Assembly: GCF_014197015.1 (NCBI RefSeq)
Contig: NZ_JACIET010000004.1
Location: 1-64,000 of the forward strand
Direction of reading: 5' to 3'
DNA: 64,000 nt
DNA from: Niveibacterium umoris
GTDB taxonomy: Bacteria; Pseudomonadota; Gammaproteobacteria; Burkholderiales; Rhodocyclaceae
The notes under the pieces: model-generated
Databases searched by the model: none
What the model saw: the letters and a program-made list of their open reading frames with translations, nothing else
What the model was told of the DNA's origin: nothing
Shown here: positions 18,419 through 26,796 of the stretch, one piece after another
How positions within the stretch are numbered: position 1 is the first letter of the stretch
Layout of the letters: every line of letters starts with the position of its first letter
Program-made: the position numbers and the translations under genes

Positions 18419-18480
18419 GCACGGTTGCGGTGCGGCATCCAGGCGGTGCGCGCCGCGACTTTCTTGCACCGCCGATGTGC
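18419..18480 (+). promoter_or_regulatory. Two NtrC-like binding sites upstream of the nrtA promoter
   Basis: Two copies of GCAC-N7-GTGC, at 18419-18433 and 18466-18480, match the dyad recognised by NtrC. They lie about 125-185 bases before the predicted transcription start, the normal enhancer position for a sigma-54 promoter. In GC-rich DNA short dyads occur by chance, so support comes mainly from having two of them in front of a -24/-12 promoter. Confidence 0.55.
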
Positions 18481-18576
18481 GGATCTCCGGCTGATTGCAG
18501 AGTCGAATCCATTCGGGTTGGCTGGTCGAGCAATGGCCTTGCAATAAAGCTTATTAAAAACAGTGCCTTGGAAGAT

Positions 18577-18593
18577 TTGGCACGTCGATTGCA
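18577..18593 (+). promoter_or_regulatory. Sigma-54 (-24/-12) promoter of nrtABC
   Basis: TTGGCACGTCGATTGCA matches the consensus TGGCAC-N5-TTGCA completely, with GG (18579-18580) and GC (18591-18592) separated by exactly ten bases. The start of transcription would be near 18604, a few bases before the first leader hairpin. Confidence 0.88.
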
Positions 18594-18608
18594 ATGGATT
18601 CTGCAAAC

Positions 18609-18632
18609 GCAGACGCCAAAGGCGGCGCCTGC
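18609..18632 (+). promoter_or_regulatory. ANTAR target hairpin 1 in nrtA leader
   Basis: Nine-position stem (one A-C mismatch) closed by the six-base loop AAAGGC (18618-18623). A at loop position 1 and G at position 4 are the hallmark of ANTAR-bound hexaloops. Confidence 0.75.
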
Positions 18633-18645
18633 AGCAGTCCGCGAC

Positions 18646-18661
18646 CTGCCAATGACGGCAG
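18646..18661 (+). promoter_or_regulatory. ANTAR target hairpin 2 in nrtA leader
   Basis: Perfect five-base-pair stem CTGCC/GGCAG with six-base loop AATGAC (18651-18656), again with A1 and G4. It sits 13 bases after hairpin 1. Confidence 0.75.
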
Positions 18662-18674
18662 CCCGGACAGCAAC

Positions 18675-18688
18675 GGACAAGGGCGTCC
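18675..18688 (+). promoter_or_regulatory. Possible third hexaloop hairpin overlapping the leader terminator
   Basis: GGAC/GTCC encloses loop AAGGGC (18679-18684; A1, G4). Its right arm shares bases with the left arm of the terminator stem (18682-18688), so forming it would exclude the terminator. The stem is only four pairs, so this is tentative. Confidence 0.4.
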
Positions 18689-18725
18689 TCCGCGCGTGAT
18701 TGATACGCACGGTGGGCGCCTTTTT
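18682..18725 (+). terminator. Leader terminator (attenuator) upstream of nrtA
   Basis: GGCGTCC (18682-18688) pairs with GGGCGCC (18714-18720) with one G-T pair; a small inner hairpin lies between, and TTTTTG follows. It is 40 bases before the nrtA start and is the expected target of NasT antitermination. Confidence 0.75.
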
Positions 18726-18766
18726 GTTTTTTCCGATTTCCTCAACCTTGCTGCGGAGAGACCACC

Positions 18767-20020
18767 ATGATCGATCGCCCCTCGGACAACGAACTGAGCC
18801 GTCGCGGCTTCCTGCGTCAGACGCTCGCGCTCGGCGGTGCCGCTGCCGCCAGCGTGGTGCCCTTCGGCAATGCCTGGGCCGCAGGCTCGGATGCGCCTGA
18901 GAAGAAGGAAGTGCGCATCGGCTTCATCCCGCTGACTGACTGCGCGTCGGTGGTGATGGCGGCGGTGCAGAAGTTCGACGAGAAATACGGCATCAAGATC
19001 ATCGCGACCAAGGAGGCCTCTTGGGCCTCGGTGCGCGACAAGCTGGTCAACGGCGAGCTGGACGCGGCCCATGTGCTGTACGGGCTGGTGTACGGCGTGC
19101 ATCTGGGCATCGGCGGTCCGAAGAAGGACATGGCGGTGCTCGCCACGCTCAACAACAACGGCCAGGCGATCACGCTGGGCAACAAGTTCCGCGACATGGG
19201 CGTGACCGATGGCCCCGGGCTCGCGAAAGCGGTGGCCGCCAAACCAGGCGAATACACCTTCGCGCAGACCTTCCCGACCGGCACGCACGCGATGTGGTTG
19301 TACTACTGGCTCGCGGCCAACGGTATCAACCCGATGAAGGACGTGAAGGTGATCACCGTGCCGCCGCCGCAGATGGTCGCGAACATGCGTGTCGGCAACA
19401 TGGACGGTTTCTGCGTCGGCGAGCCATGGAACAACCGCGCGATCATGGACAAGATCGGCTTCACCGCGGTGACCACGCAGGACATCTGGCCCGACCATCC
19501 GGAAAAGGTGCTCGGCACCACCGCCGAATTCGTGCAGAAGAACCCGAACACCGCGCGCGCAATGACGGCGGCGATTCTCGATGCCGGCCGCTGGATCGAC
19601 GCCTCGCTGGCAAATCGTCGCCTCACCGCCGAAACGATCGCGCAGAAGTCCTACGTCAACACCGACATGGACGTGATCCTCGAGCGCATGCTCGGCCGCT
19701 ACCAGAACGGGCTGGGCAAGAGCTGGGACGACAAGAACCACATGAAGTTCTTCAACGACGGCGCGGTGAACTTCCCCTACATCTCCGACGGCATGTGGTT
19801 CCTCACCCAGCACAAGCGTTGGGGCCTGCTCAAGCAGGACGTCGATTACGCCGGAATCGCCAAGGCGATCAACCGCGTCGACATCTACAAGCAGGCTGCC
19901 ACCGCTGCCGGCGTGTCCTTGCCCAAGAGCGACATGCGCAGCAGCAAGCTGATCGACGGCGTGGTGTGGGACGGCAAGGACGCCAAGAAGTACGCCGGCT
20001 CCTTCAAGGTCCAGGCCTGA
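18767..20020 (+). CDS. nrtA: Nitrate/nitrite ABC transporter substrate-binding protein
   Basis: This 417-residue periplasmic binding protein is of the NrtA/NasF (CmpA-like) family. A twin-arginine signal (SRRGFLRQTLALGGAAAAS, residues 11-29) shows Tat export, usual for this family. Family blocks include RIGFIPLTDCASVVMA, KEASWASVRDKLVNGELDAAH and FCVGEPWNNRA. It delivers nitrate (or nitrite/cyanate) to the NrtB permease. GCGGAGAG stands in front of the ATG. It is first in a three-gene operon controlled by the leader at 18577-18725. A relation to the NasS nitrate sensor is possible because the folds are alike, but the Tat signal favours transport. Confidence 0.92.
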   Translation: MIDRPSDNELSRRGFLRQTLALGGAAAASVVPFGNAWAAGSDAPEKKEVRIGFIPLTDCASVVMAAVQKFDEKYGIKIIATKEASWASVRDKLVNGELDAAHVLYGLVYGVHLGIGGPKKDMAVLATLNNNGQAITLGNKFRDMGVTDGPGLAKAVAAKPGEYTFAQTFPTGTHAMWLYYWLAANGINPMKDVKVITVPPPQMVANMRVGNMDGFCVGEPWNNRAIMDKIGFTAVTTQDIWPDHPEKVLGTTAEFVQKNPNTARAMTAAILDAGRWIDASLANRRLTAETIAQKSYVNTDMDVILERMLGRYQNGLGKSWDDKNHMKFFNDGAVNFPYISDGMWFLTQHKRWGLLKQDVDYAGIAKAINRVDIYKQAATAAGVSLPKSDMRSSKLIDGVVWDGKDAKKYAGSFKVQA

Positions 20021-20081
20021 CTCACGACAAGAAGCGGCGCGCGCGATGCGCGCCGCATCGCCCCGCATTGAGGAGAGACAC

Positions 20082-21008
20082 ATGAGCGCATTGCTACTGA
20101 GTGCCGGCGCTGCCCATGCCGGCGCGCCGCCGACCACCGACAAACCGACGCTCGCTGCGGCGGGCGAACCCCGCGCGGCCGACGCTGCCCCGACGCCCGC
20201 CAGCGTGCCGGCCACGTCCACGCCCTGGCGCCCGCGCCTGCGTGCGTTCGCCAAGCGCGTGCTGCCGCCGCTGATCGGCATCGCGCTGCTGATCGGTATC
20301 TGGGCGATGGTCTCGATGAAGGCCAACGGCATCCCCAGCCCGCTGAAGACCTGGAATGAAGCGGTCGTGATCTTTTCCGACCCGTTCTACCGCAACGGCC
20401 CGAACGATCAGGGCATCGGCTGGAACATCCTGTCGTCGCTCAAGCGCGTCGGCATCGGGTTCGGCATCGCGGCGCTGGTGGGCATCCCGATGGGCTTCCT
20501 GATCGGGCGCTTCACCTTCCTCAACAACATGTGCGATCCGATCATCTCGCTGCTGCGTCCGGTCAGCCCGCTCGCATGGCTCCCGATCGGCCTGCTGGTG
20601 TTCCAGAAGGCGGACCCCGCCGCGACCTGGACGATCTTCATCTGCTCGATCTGGCCGATGATCCTCAACACCGCGCAGGGCGTGCAGCGCGTGCCGCAGG
20701 ACTACATGAACGTGGCCCGCGTCCTCAACCTGTCGGAATGGAAGATCATCACCAAGATCCTCTTCCCGGCGGTGCTGCCCTACATGCTCACCGGCATCCG
20801 GCTCTCGATCGGCACCGCCTGGCTGGTGATCGTGGCGGCAGAAATGCTCACCGGCGGCGTCGGCATCGGCTTCTGGGTGTGGGATGAGTGGAACAACCTG
20901 AAGGTTGAACACATCGTCATCGCGATCTTCGTCATCGGCATCGTCGGCCTGCTGCTCGAACAGGCGCTGCTGCTGATCGCCAAGCGTTTTTCCTACGGCA
21001 ACACCTGA
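20082..21008 (+). CDS. nrtB: Nitrate/nitrite ABC transporter permease
   Basis: This 308-residue inner-membrane permease of the BPD_transp_1 type has a long, Ala/Pro-rich N-terminal tail (about 60 residues), then a first membrane segment (VLPPLIGIALLIGIWAMVSM) and five more. The EAA-like coupling loop is visible as NVARVLNLSEWKIITKILFPAVLP. The ATG at 20082 follows AGGAGAG. Family members form the nitrate, cyanate, taurine and bicarbonate uptake group; nitrate is inferred from neighbours and from the NtrC/ANTAR control. Confidence 0.9.
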   Translation: MSALLLSAGAAHAGAPPTTDKPTLAAAGEPRAADAAPTPASVPATSTPWRPRLRAFAKRVLPPLIGIALLIGIWAMVSMKANGIPSPLKTWNEAVVIFSDPFYRNGPNDQGIGWNILSSLKRVGIGFGIAALVGIPMGFLIGRFTFLNNMCDPIISLLRPVSPLAWLPIGLLVFQKADPAATWTIFICSIWPMILNTAQGVQRVPQDYMNVARVLNLSEWKIITKILFPAVLPYMLTGIRLSIGTAWLVIVAAEMLTGGVGIGFWVWDEWNNLKVEHIVIAIFVIGIVGLLLEQALLLIAKRFSYGNT

Positions 21009-21027
21009 CGCACAGCGGAGCCCTGTC

Positions 21028-21822
21028 ATGAGCAAACCCATGGTGAAAGTCGAAAACGTCGGCATGGCCTTCGACACCAAGAGCGGGCGTTTCACCGCGC
21101 TGCGCGACATCGACCTCGACATTGCAGAAGGCGAGTTCGTCTCGCTGATCGGCCACTCCGGCTGTGGCAAGAGCACCTTGCTGAACCTGATTGCCGGGCT
21201 CACCTTGCCGACCTCCGGCTATGTGATCTGCGGCGGGCGCGAAGTGGCCGGCCCCGGCCCCGAGCGTGCGGTGGTGTTCCAGAACCATTCGCTGCTGCCC
21301 TGGCTGACCTGCTTCGAGAACGTCTACCTCGCCGTCGAGCGGGTGTTCGGCACCAAGGAGCGCAAGGTCAAGCTCAAGCTGCGTACCGAAGCGGCGCTGG
21401 AGATGGTGCACATGGCCCATGCCATGCACAAATATCCGCACGAGATTTCCGGCGGCATGAAGCAGCGTGTCGGCATTGCGCGCGCTTTCGCGATGGAGCC
21501 CAAGGTGCTGCTGATGGACGAGCCCTTCGGCGCACTCGACGCGCTGACCCGCGCCAGCCTGCAGGACGAGCTGATCGGCGTGATGGGCAAGACCGGCGCG
21601 ACGGTGGTGATGGTGACGCACGATGTGGACGAGGCGGTGCTCTTGTCCGACCGCGTGGTGATGATGACCAACGGCCCGGCCGCGACGATCGGCGAGATCC
21701 TCGAAGTGGGCTTGCCGAAGCCGCGCAATCGCCTTGAACTGGCACACGATCCGCAGTTCGCGGACTGCCGCGCCGCGATCCTCGAGTTCCTCTACCAGAA
21801 GCAGATGAAGAAGGCGGCGTAG
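21028..21822 (+). CDS. nrtC: Nitrate/nitrite ABC transporter ATPase
   Basis: This 264-residue ATPase has Walker A GHSGCGKST (42-50), signature SGGMKQR (141-147), Walker B LLMDEP (161-166), and the His switch in VMVTHDVDEA. It is a NrtD-type stand-alone ATPase without the binding-protein fusion seen in cyanobacterial NrtC, so the symbol is used loosely. It starts 19 bases after nrtB and ends the operon at the terminator 21845-21872. No nitrate or nitrite reductase gene follows. Confidence 0.9.
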   Translation: MSKPMVKVENVGMAFDTKSGRFTALRDIDLDIAEGEFVSLIGHSGCGKSTLLNLIAGLTLPTSGYVICGGREVAGPGPERAVVFQNHSLLPWLTCFENVYLAVERVFGTKERKVKLKLRTEAALEMVHMAHAMHKYPHEISGGMKQRVGIARAFAMEPKVLLMDEPFGALDALTRASLQDELIGVMGKTGATVVMVTHDVDEAVLLSDRVVMMTNGPAATIGEILEVGLPKPRNRLELAHDPQFADCRAAILEFLYQKQMKKAA

Positions 21823-21844
21823 CCCGATTGTCGAGCGCCCACTT

Positions 21845-21872
21845 ACGGCCCGCGCACACCGCGGGCCGTTTT
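21845..21872 (+). terminator. Intrinsic terminator after nrtC
   Basis: A ten-base-pair stem (ACGGCCCGCG with CGCGGGCCGT), five-base loop and TTTT. Confidence 0.85.
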
Positions 21873-21986
21873 CATTGCAAGGCGTCAGCGCCCGCGATGA
21901 AGCGCGGCTTCGGGTACCCTAGCGGCACAAGAACAGGTGCCGCAGGTCGCGATCCGGCCGCGCGCATTCAGGGAGCAGAGCAGACA

Positions 21987-22304
21987 ATGAACAATGGTTT
22001 CGGAGATCGCGAGCGCCGCACGTCGGTACGCATTCCGCTCGGCAGCGAGGCCTTCATCCAACCCGCTGCCTCGCAACACCCGCCGCGCAAGGCGCGCTGC
22101 GTCGATCTCAGCGTCGACGGCATGACCCTGCACACCGTGTATGTGCCGCGCCCCGACGAAATTTTCGATGTCATCGTGCGCCCGCACGAAGGCCCGCTGG
22201 CCGGCCCGCCGATGCATGTGCGCGCGCAGGTGCGGCGTTGCCACCCGGTGAATGGCTCACAGATCTACGAAGTCGGCGTGAAGATCCTCGAAGTGCTCAA
22301 GTAG
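21987..22304 (+). CDS. PilZ-domain protein
   Basis: This 105-residue single-domain protein shows the two c-di-GMP-binding PilZ blocks: RERRTSVRIPLGSEAF (RxxxR) and CVDLSVDGMTLH (DxSxxG). It should bind cyclic di-GMP and relay it to a partner by contact; no partner is evident nearby. ATG 21987 is preceded by GGGAG at about 12 bases. The longer open frame to 21828 spans the preceding terminator and is not used. Cytosolic. Confidence 0.85.
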   Translation: MNNGFGDRERRTSVRIPLGSEAFIQPAASQHPPRKARCVDLSVDGMTLHTVYVPRPDEIFDVIVRPHEGPLAGPPMHVRAQVRRCHPVNGSQIYEVGVKILEVLK

Positions 22305-22349
22305 CACGGTGTGCGCTGCCTTGCGGCGCGGAGCGAATTCCTCGGTGAA

Positions 22350-22787
22350 TCAGGGCAGCGTGAACAGGACGCGCGCCCCGGCTGGCACGCGCGCTGCATC
22401 GACATATCCCAGCGTTCCCGGCGCTTCGACGACGCGCCGCCCGACCTCCTCGGCTGCGACTTCCGGCGGTGGTCGGCCCTGCGCCGAAAACACGATGCGT
22501 GCCCAGTAGGCGCGCACACGCGTCCCGCTCATGCCGGCGAGATTGACGTAGAACACTTCGCGCGCAGCCTTGTCCGCGTTGTCCACCGCCTGCAGCTGAA
22601 GGCTTCCAGCCTGCAGGCGCTTGCGGCCGAGGAAGAGTTCGCGGATGTCTTCCGCCGACAGTGAAGGCACGACGACCGAGGCGCTGACGATGACCGCGAC
22701 GCGACTTTCTGCCGTGGTTTCGCCCTGTGCGGCGCCAGCCGCGAGCAAGGCGCCGGCGAAGCAGAGGTGGGCGAGCCGCGCGCGCAT
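22350..22787 (-). CDS. Small PstS-like periplasmic phosphate-binding domain protein
   Basis: The protein has 145 residues with a signal peptide (LAHLCFAGALLAAGAAQGET). The mature part resembles a trimmed PstS-like phosphate-binding domain: SAEDIRELFLGRKRLQAGS, FYVNLAGMSGTRVRAYWARI, and a terminal ...APGTLGYVDAA. Only one lobe is present, so it is probably not a normal transporter receptor. Its ATG overlaps the stop of the upstream porin gene (TGATG), so the two are coexpressed. Similar pairs of a small PBP-like protein and an outer-membrane protein occur in other bacteria, with no function I can cite. Confidence 0.72.
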   Translation of the reverse strand: MRARLAHLCFAGALLAAGAAQGETTAESRVAVIVSASVVVPSLSAEDIRELFLGRKRLQAGSLQLQAVDNADKAAREVFYVNLAGMSGTRVRAYWARIVFSAQGRPPPEVAAEEVGRRVVEAPGTLGYVDAARVPAGARVLFTLP

Positions 22788-24055
22788 CAGAACACGAAGT
22801 CCAGGTTGAGGGTCAGCAGGCGTTCGCTGGCCGGGTCGCTGCGCGAATAGCCGCGCGCGATGTTGCCCTGGAGGCCCGTGCCGCCCGGCGTGGGCTGCAC
22901 CCACTCGAACGCGCCCTTGAGCAGGACGCGTTCGCGCAATTCGACGTTGAGCCCGAGCGTCAGCGAGCGGGTGTCGCTGTGCTGGTTGGCGTAGAGCTGG
23001 CGCAGCAGCGCCTCGGCGGCGGGGCGGTCCGAATGGATCTTTTGCCCGTGCGTCCATCGTTGGGCAAACATCAGGTAGGGCAGCGTGGGGCCGAAGCGAT
23101 GCCCGGCCAGCAGGTAGGCGCCGCTGCGATCAATCAGGATGCTGTCGTTCCATGCTCGAGCCCACTCCGCTTGGGCGACCCAGGCATCGCTGTCATAGGC
23201 GAAGCCGAGCGCGAGCGCGGTGTTCGGCTTGTCGTCGACGATCGCCGCATTGCCGGCGACCGGGTCGAGCCGCGCCAGCAGTTGCAAGGCCTGGCCGACC
23301 ACGCCACTCGGCGCGAAGCTCACGCGATTTCGGGTGAGCGAACCGGAAAGCAGCCAGGGGCCGGTTTCCCATTGGCCGCGCACGAACCCGCCGCGGTAGA
23401 TGATCTCGTCCGCCGCACCCGCGGTCGTCGCCACCGCACCGCTTGAAACCTCGCCACCGCCCGCCCGCAACAACAGTCGGCCGCCGCCCAGGCTGGTTTG
23501 CCAACTGGCGTCGGCCCCGTCAAGCCGGGTGGTCGGTTGCACGCCATACACTTCGCGCGGCGGGCGTACCCACAGGTTGGCAAAGCGCACATAACGATAG
23601 TCGGTGGCGAGAAAGGTCGAGGACTGGAATCGCCCCGCACGCAGCGCGATCTGGCTGCTTGCCTCCCAGCGCAGGCTGCCGACGCTGATGGCCGGGTCCC
23701 AGCTGCCGTCCGGCAAGTATTCGGTGACCACCTGCAGCGTGGCGCTGATCGTCGGGGCGAGTTGCGCGTCGAGTTGCAGGCCGAGATTCGAATCGAGGCT
23801 GGCGCTCGACGCGCCGGTCCGGCCCGGGCCGTCCGGCTGTTGGGTGCCAACGTAGTCGGCGACTTCAGAGCTGTAGTGCGAAAAGCCGGCAGTTCCAAAG
23901 CCCGACAGGCGAAAGCGTTCGGCCCAGCCGGTGCTCTGGCTTGCGTCGGGCGCCGCGGCCAGTGCGCAGCCCCAGCCCAGCAGGGCAGACAACATGGCTG
24001 CACAAAGCCGGGTATGACGACGCGGCAGCATGAACAGGGCGAATCGACAGCGCAT
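22787..24055 (-). CDS. Porin-like outer-membrane protein
   Basis: The 422-residue protein has an N-terminal signal (MLSALLGWGCALAAAPDASQ region) and a long mature part of alternating amphipathic strands ending in an aromatic residue (LTLNLDFVF), the mark of an outer-membrane beta-barrel. The first strand block FRLSGFGTAGFSHYSSEVAD and the frequent aromatic pairs fit a 16-stranded porin or porin-like protein of unknown substrate. The start could also be the internal ATG at 24031. It is cotranscribed with the small phosphate-binding-like protein; together they might form an anion-uptake or sensing pair. Confidence 0.75.
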   Translation of the reverse strand: MRCRFALFMLPRRHTRLCAAMLSALLGWGCALAAAPDASQSTGWAERFRLSGFGTAGFSHYSSEVADYVGTQQPDGPGRTGASSASLDSNLGLQLDAQLAPTISATLQVVTEYLPDGSWDPAISVGSLRWEASSQIALRAGRFQSSTFLATDYRYVRFANLWVRPPREVYGVQPTTRLDGADASWQTSLGGGRLLLRAGGGEVSSGAVATTAGAADEIIYRGGFVRGQWETGPWLLSGSLTRNRVSFAPSGVVGQALQLLARLDPVAGNAAIVDDKPNTALALGFAYDSDAWVAQAEWARAWNDSILIDRSGAYLLAGHRFGPTLPYLMFAQRWTHGQKIHSDRPAAEALLRQLYANQHSDTRSLTLGLNVELRERVLLKGAFEWVQPTPGGTGLQGNIARGYSRSDPASERLLTLNLDFVF

Positions 24056-24085
24056 GCTTGGGTTAACGGCGCCGCGTCCGCACGG

Positions 24086-25750
24086 TTAAGGGGCTGAACG
24101 GTGTGATGGCGCGGCGAGGATGCGCGCCTCCCAGGGGCGCAGCGTCGCCGGATCGCCCGGCGGGTAGTTGCCGAGTCGCAGCGGCAGCGACGCAACCGCG
24201 CTTGGCACGGGCAGGCGCCCGTCGGAGAAGTTCAGTGCGATCAGGCATCGCTGCGTGGCGTCGGCGCGTTCGAAGAGCCACAGGGTCGGGTGCTCCGCAT
24301 CGAGCAGTCCGTATTGCCCGCCGTGCAGCGCCGGGGTGCGTTGGCGCAGCGCGATCAGGCGGCGGGTGTAGTGCAGCACCGAATCGGGGGCTGCCTCGGC
24401 CGCCGCGACGTTGTGGGCGGTGTAGTCCGGGTTGGGTGCGATCCACGGCTTGGCGCTGCTGAAGCCGGCGTTCGGCGCGGCCGACCACTGCATCGGCGTG
24501 CGCGCGTTGTCGCGACTCTTCGTGCGGATCATCGTCAGTGCGGTGGCCGCATCCAGACCCCGTTCCCCGGTCAGCCAGCGCCAGGCGTTGAGCGTTTCGA
24601 TGTCGCGGTAGTCGGTGATCGCATCGAAGGCGACGTTGGCCATGCCGATCTCATCACCCTGGTAGATGAAGGGCGTGCCTTTCAGCGTCAGCAACAGGGT
24701 CATCAGCAGCGTGGCGGATTCGCGCCGGTAGCGGCCGTCGTCGCCGTAGCGCGATACCGCGCGCGGCTGGTCGTGGTTGCCCAGGTACAGGCTGTTCCAG
24801 CCGTGTGGTTCCATGCCTTCCTGCCAGCGCGAAAGTGTGGCGCGCAGTGCGGGCATCGTCATCGGCGTGCTGTCCCACTTGCTGGCGCCGGGGGCGTGGT
24901 CGAGATCGACATGCTCGAAGTGGAACTGCATGTCGAGCATCGGGGCGCGTTCGTCGGTGATCTCGCGCGCGAGTTCGAGTCGCATGCCGGGTGTCTCGCC
25001 AATCGTCACCAGATCCGTGCCGGCAAATACCTCACGGCGCATTTCGGCAAGGTAATCGCGCATCCGTGGGCCGTTGAGGGCGCGATCCATGCCGCCCTCG
25101 TTACCGCCCGCCCCAAGGCCATCGGGCTTTGAGATCAGGTTGATCACGTCCATGCGGAAGCCGTCGATGCCCAGCGCGACCCAGCGCCGCATCATCGCGA
25201 ACAGTTCGGTGCGGAAGGCGGTGCTCTCCCAGTTGAGATCCGGCTGCTTCTTCGAGAACAGGTGCAGGTAGTACTCGCCGGTGGCTCCGTCGAATTCCCA
25301 GGCCGGGCCGCCGAAGACCGATTGCCAGTCGTTGGGCGGGCCGCCGTCCGCCGCCGGCGGACGCCAGATGTACCAGTCGCGCTTGCCCGAATCCTTGGCC
25401 GTGCGAGATTCGACGAACCATGCGTGTTCGTCCGAACTGTGGTTGGCGACCAGATCCATCACCAGCCGGATGCCCCGCGCGTGCAGCCCGTCGCGCAGCG
25501 CGATCCAGTCCTCCAGCGTGCCGAACTCGGGCTGGATCGCCTCGTAGTCCGAGATGTCGTAGCCGTTGTCGTCGTTCGGCGAGGCATACACCGGGCACAG
25601 CCACACCATGCCGATGCCGAGGCGCTCGAGGTAGTCGAGTTTTGAAATGATGCCGCGCAGGTCGCCGACGCCGTCGCCATTGCTGTCGCAGAAGCTGCGC
25701 GGGTAGATCTGGTAGGCGACGCAGGTTTTCCACCAGGGGGCAGGGGACAT
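24086..25750 (-). CDS. GH13 alpha-glucosidase (oligo-1,6-glucosidase / trehalose-6-phosphate hydrolase type)
   Basis: The protein has 554 residues and no signal peptide. Catalytic residues of GH13 are complete: D201 in GIDGFRMDVINL, E252 in TIGETPG and D327 in LGNHDQPR. An EF-hand-like calcium loop DSNGDGVGD (22-30) is typical of the oligo-1,6-glucosidase subfamily. It should hydrolyse alpha-glucosidic bonds in small oligosaccharides inside the cell. GGAGAA precedes the ATG. No other sugar genes adjoin it, so the substrate cannot be narrowed. A periplasmic binding protein gene is divergent. Confidence 0.9.
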   Translation of the reverse strand: MSPAPWWKTCVAYQIYPRSFCDSNGDGVGDLRGIISKLDYLERLGIGMVWLCPVYASPNDDNGYDISDYEAIQPEFGTLEDWIALRDGLHARGIRLVMDLVANHSSDEHAWFVESRTAKDSGKRDWYIWRPPAADGGPPNDWQSVFGGPAWEFDGATGEYYLHLFSKKQPDLNWESTAFRTELFAMMRRWVALGIDGFRMDVINLISKPDGLGAGGNEGGMDRALNGPRMRDYLAEMRREVFAGTDLVTIGETPGMRLELAREITDERAPMLDMQFHFEHVDLDHAPGASKWDSTPMTMPALRATLSRWQEGMEPHGWNSLYLGNHDQPRAVSRYGDDGRYRRESATLLMTLLLTLKGTPFIYQGDEIGMANVAFDAITDYRDIETLNAWRWLTGERGLDAATALTMIRTKSRDNARTPMQWSAAPNAGFSSAKPWIAPNPDYTAHNVAAAEAAPDSVLHYTRRLIALRQRTPALHGGQYGLLDAEHPTLWLFERADATQRCLIALNFSDGRLPVPSAVASLPLRLGNYPPGDPATLRPWEARILAAPSHRSAP

Positions 25751-25881
25751 TGCGGTTCTCCGTATGCGCCGGTGAACGCACTCTCGGTGGGGTGGTGCGT
25801 GCCGTCAAGTGCCGCTTTCACGTCAGATCCTGCGCCGCAATTGGCGAAGCCGGCAGGCTTGTCCATACTGAAGAACGATCG

Positions 25882-26721
25882 ATGTCGATGAAGGGGGGGC
25901 GCGTGCGTCGTCGAGCCTGGATGCTGAACCTCGCGTGGCTGGTGGCCAGCACGCTGGCGAACCCGAGCGTAGCGGGCGTCGAAGGGCTCTGCGGTCGCCC
26001 GCTTCAACTCGCCTACTCGATGCTGCCGCCGCTTTACTACCTCGAAGACAGCAGCAAACAGGGGCAGGGCATCGAAGTCGATATCGCCGCTGAACTCGCA
26101 CGCCGCACCGGTTGCCGGCTCGATCCGTCGTACGAATCGCGCATCCGCGTTTGGGCCGCCTTCGAAGCAGAGCAGATCGACCTGTCGCTGTCCGGCGTGG
26201 CGACCCCTGAACGCGAGCGCTTCGGTGTCTTCCTGCCCTACCTGAAGTTCCGCAACGTCCTGCTCGTGAGGGATGACACCGCGCCGAGAGACGCCACCGC
26301 GGCCGCGAACCCGATGACCGACCCTGCGACCACGGTCGTCGTTACCCGTGGCTTTCGCTATGGCCCCAAGTGGGACGCGTGGATCCGCCAGCAGGAGGAG
26401 CGCGGCTTGGTCAGCTACGTCGCGGAAGAGGGCGATGCGGTGCGCCTCGTCGCGATCGGGCGGGCTACGGCCACCATCGTGCGCGACATCGCATGGTCCT
26501 ACTACGACAAGCGGCATACCGGCGCGCAGCGCCTGCGGCGCATCGACGTCGGGGCTGCCGAGAATGCCCTCTCGGTGGTGCTGTCGCGCAAGACGCTCAG
26601 CGCCGAACAGCAGAAGGCGCTTGCACGCACGCTCGCCGACATGAAGGCTGACGGCACCCTGCGTCGCATCCTCGGTCGGCATGTGGGGGCAGAGCAGGCC
26701 GAGCGATTGATGATCGACTAG
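25882..26721 (+). CDS. Periplasmic solute-binding protein, family 3 (amino-acid type)
   Basis: The 279-residue protein has a basic N-terminus and signal peptide (RRRAWMLNLAWLVASTLANP) and the SBP_bac_3 fold: YSMLPPLYYLEDSSKQGQ, EVDIAAELARRTGCRLD, and QIDLSLSGVATPERERFGVF. No transporter permease or ATPase is nearby, so it may be an orphan receptor or sensor rather than an ABC component. The start was set at ATG 25882; ATG 25888 is an alternative, and the frame upstream to 25750 overlaps the divergent glucosidase start region. Confidence 0.75.
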   Translation: MSMKGGRVRRRAWMLNLAWLVASTLANPSVAGVEGLCGRPLQLAYSMLPPLYYLEDSSKQGQGIEVDIAAELARRTGCRLDPSYESRIRVWAAFEAEQIDLSLSGVATPERERFGVFLPYLKFRNVLLVRDDTAPRDATAAANPMTDPATTVVVTRGFRYGPKWDAWIRQQEERGLVSYVAEEGDAVRLVAIGRATATIVRDIAWSYYDKRHTGAQRLRRIDVGAAENALSVVLSRKTLSAEQQKALARTLADMKADGTLRRILGRHVGAEQAERLMID

Positions 26722-26796
26722 CGCTGGCTCGTCGTCGCCGGTCCTGCCTGACTCGGTTCTGCGCCTTCTGCCCGGGGCGTGTGTTGATGTTGCAAC

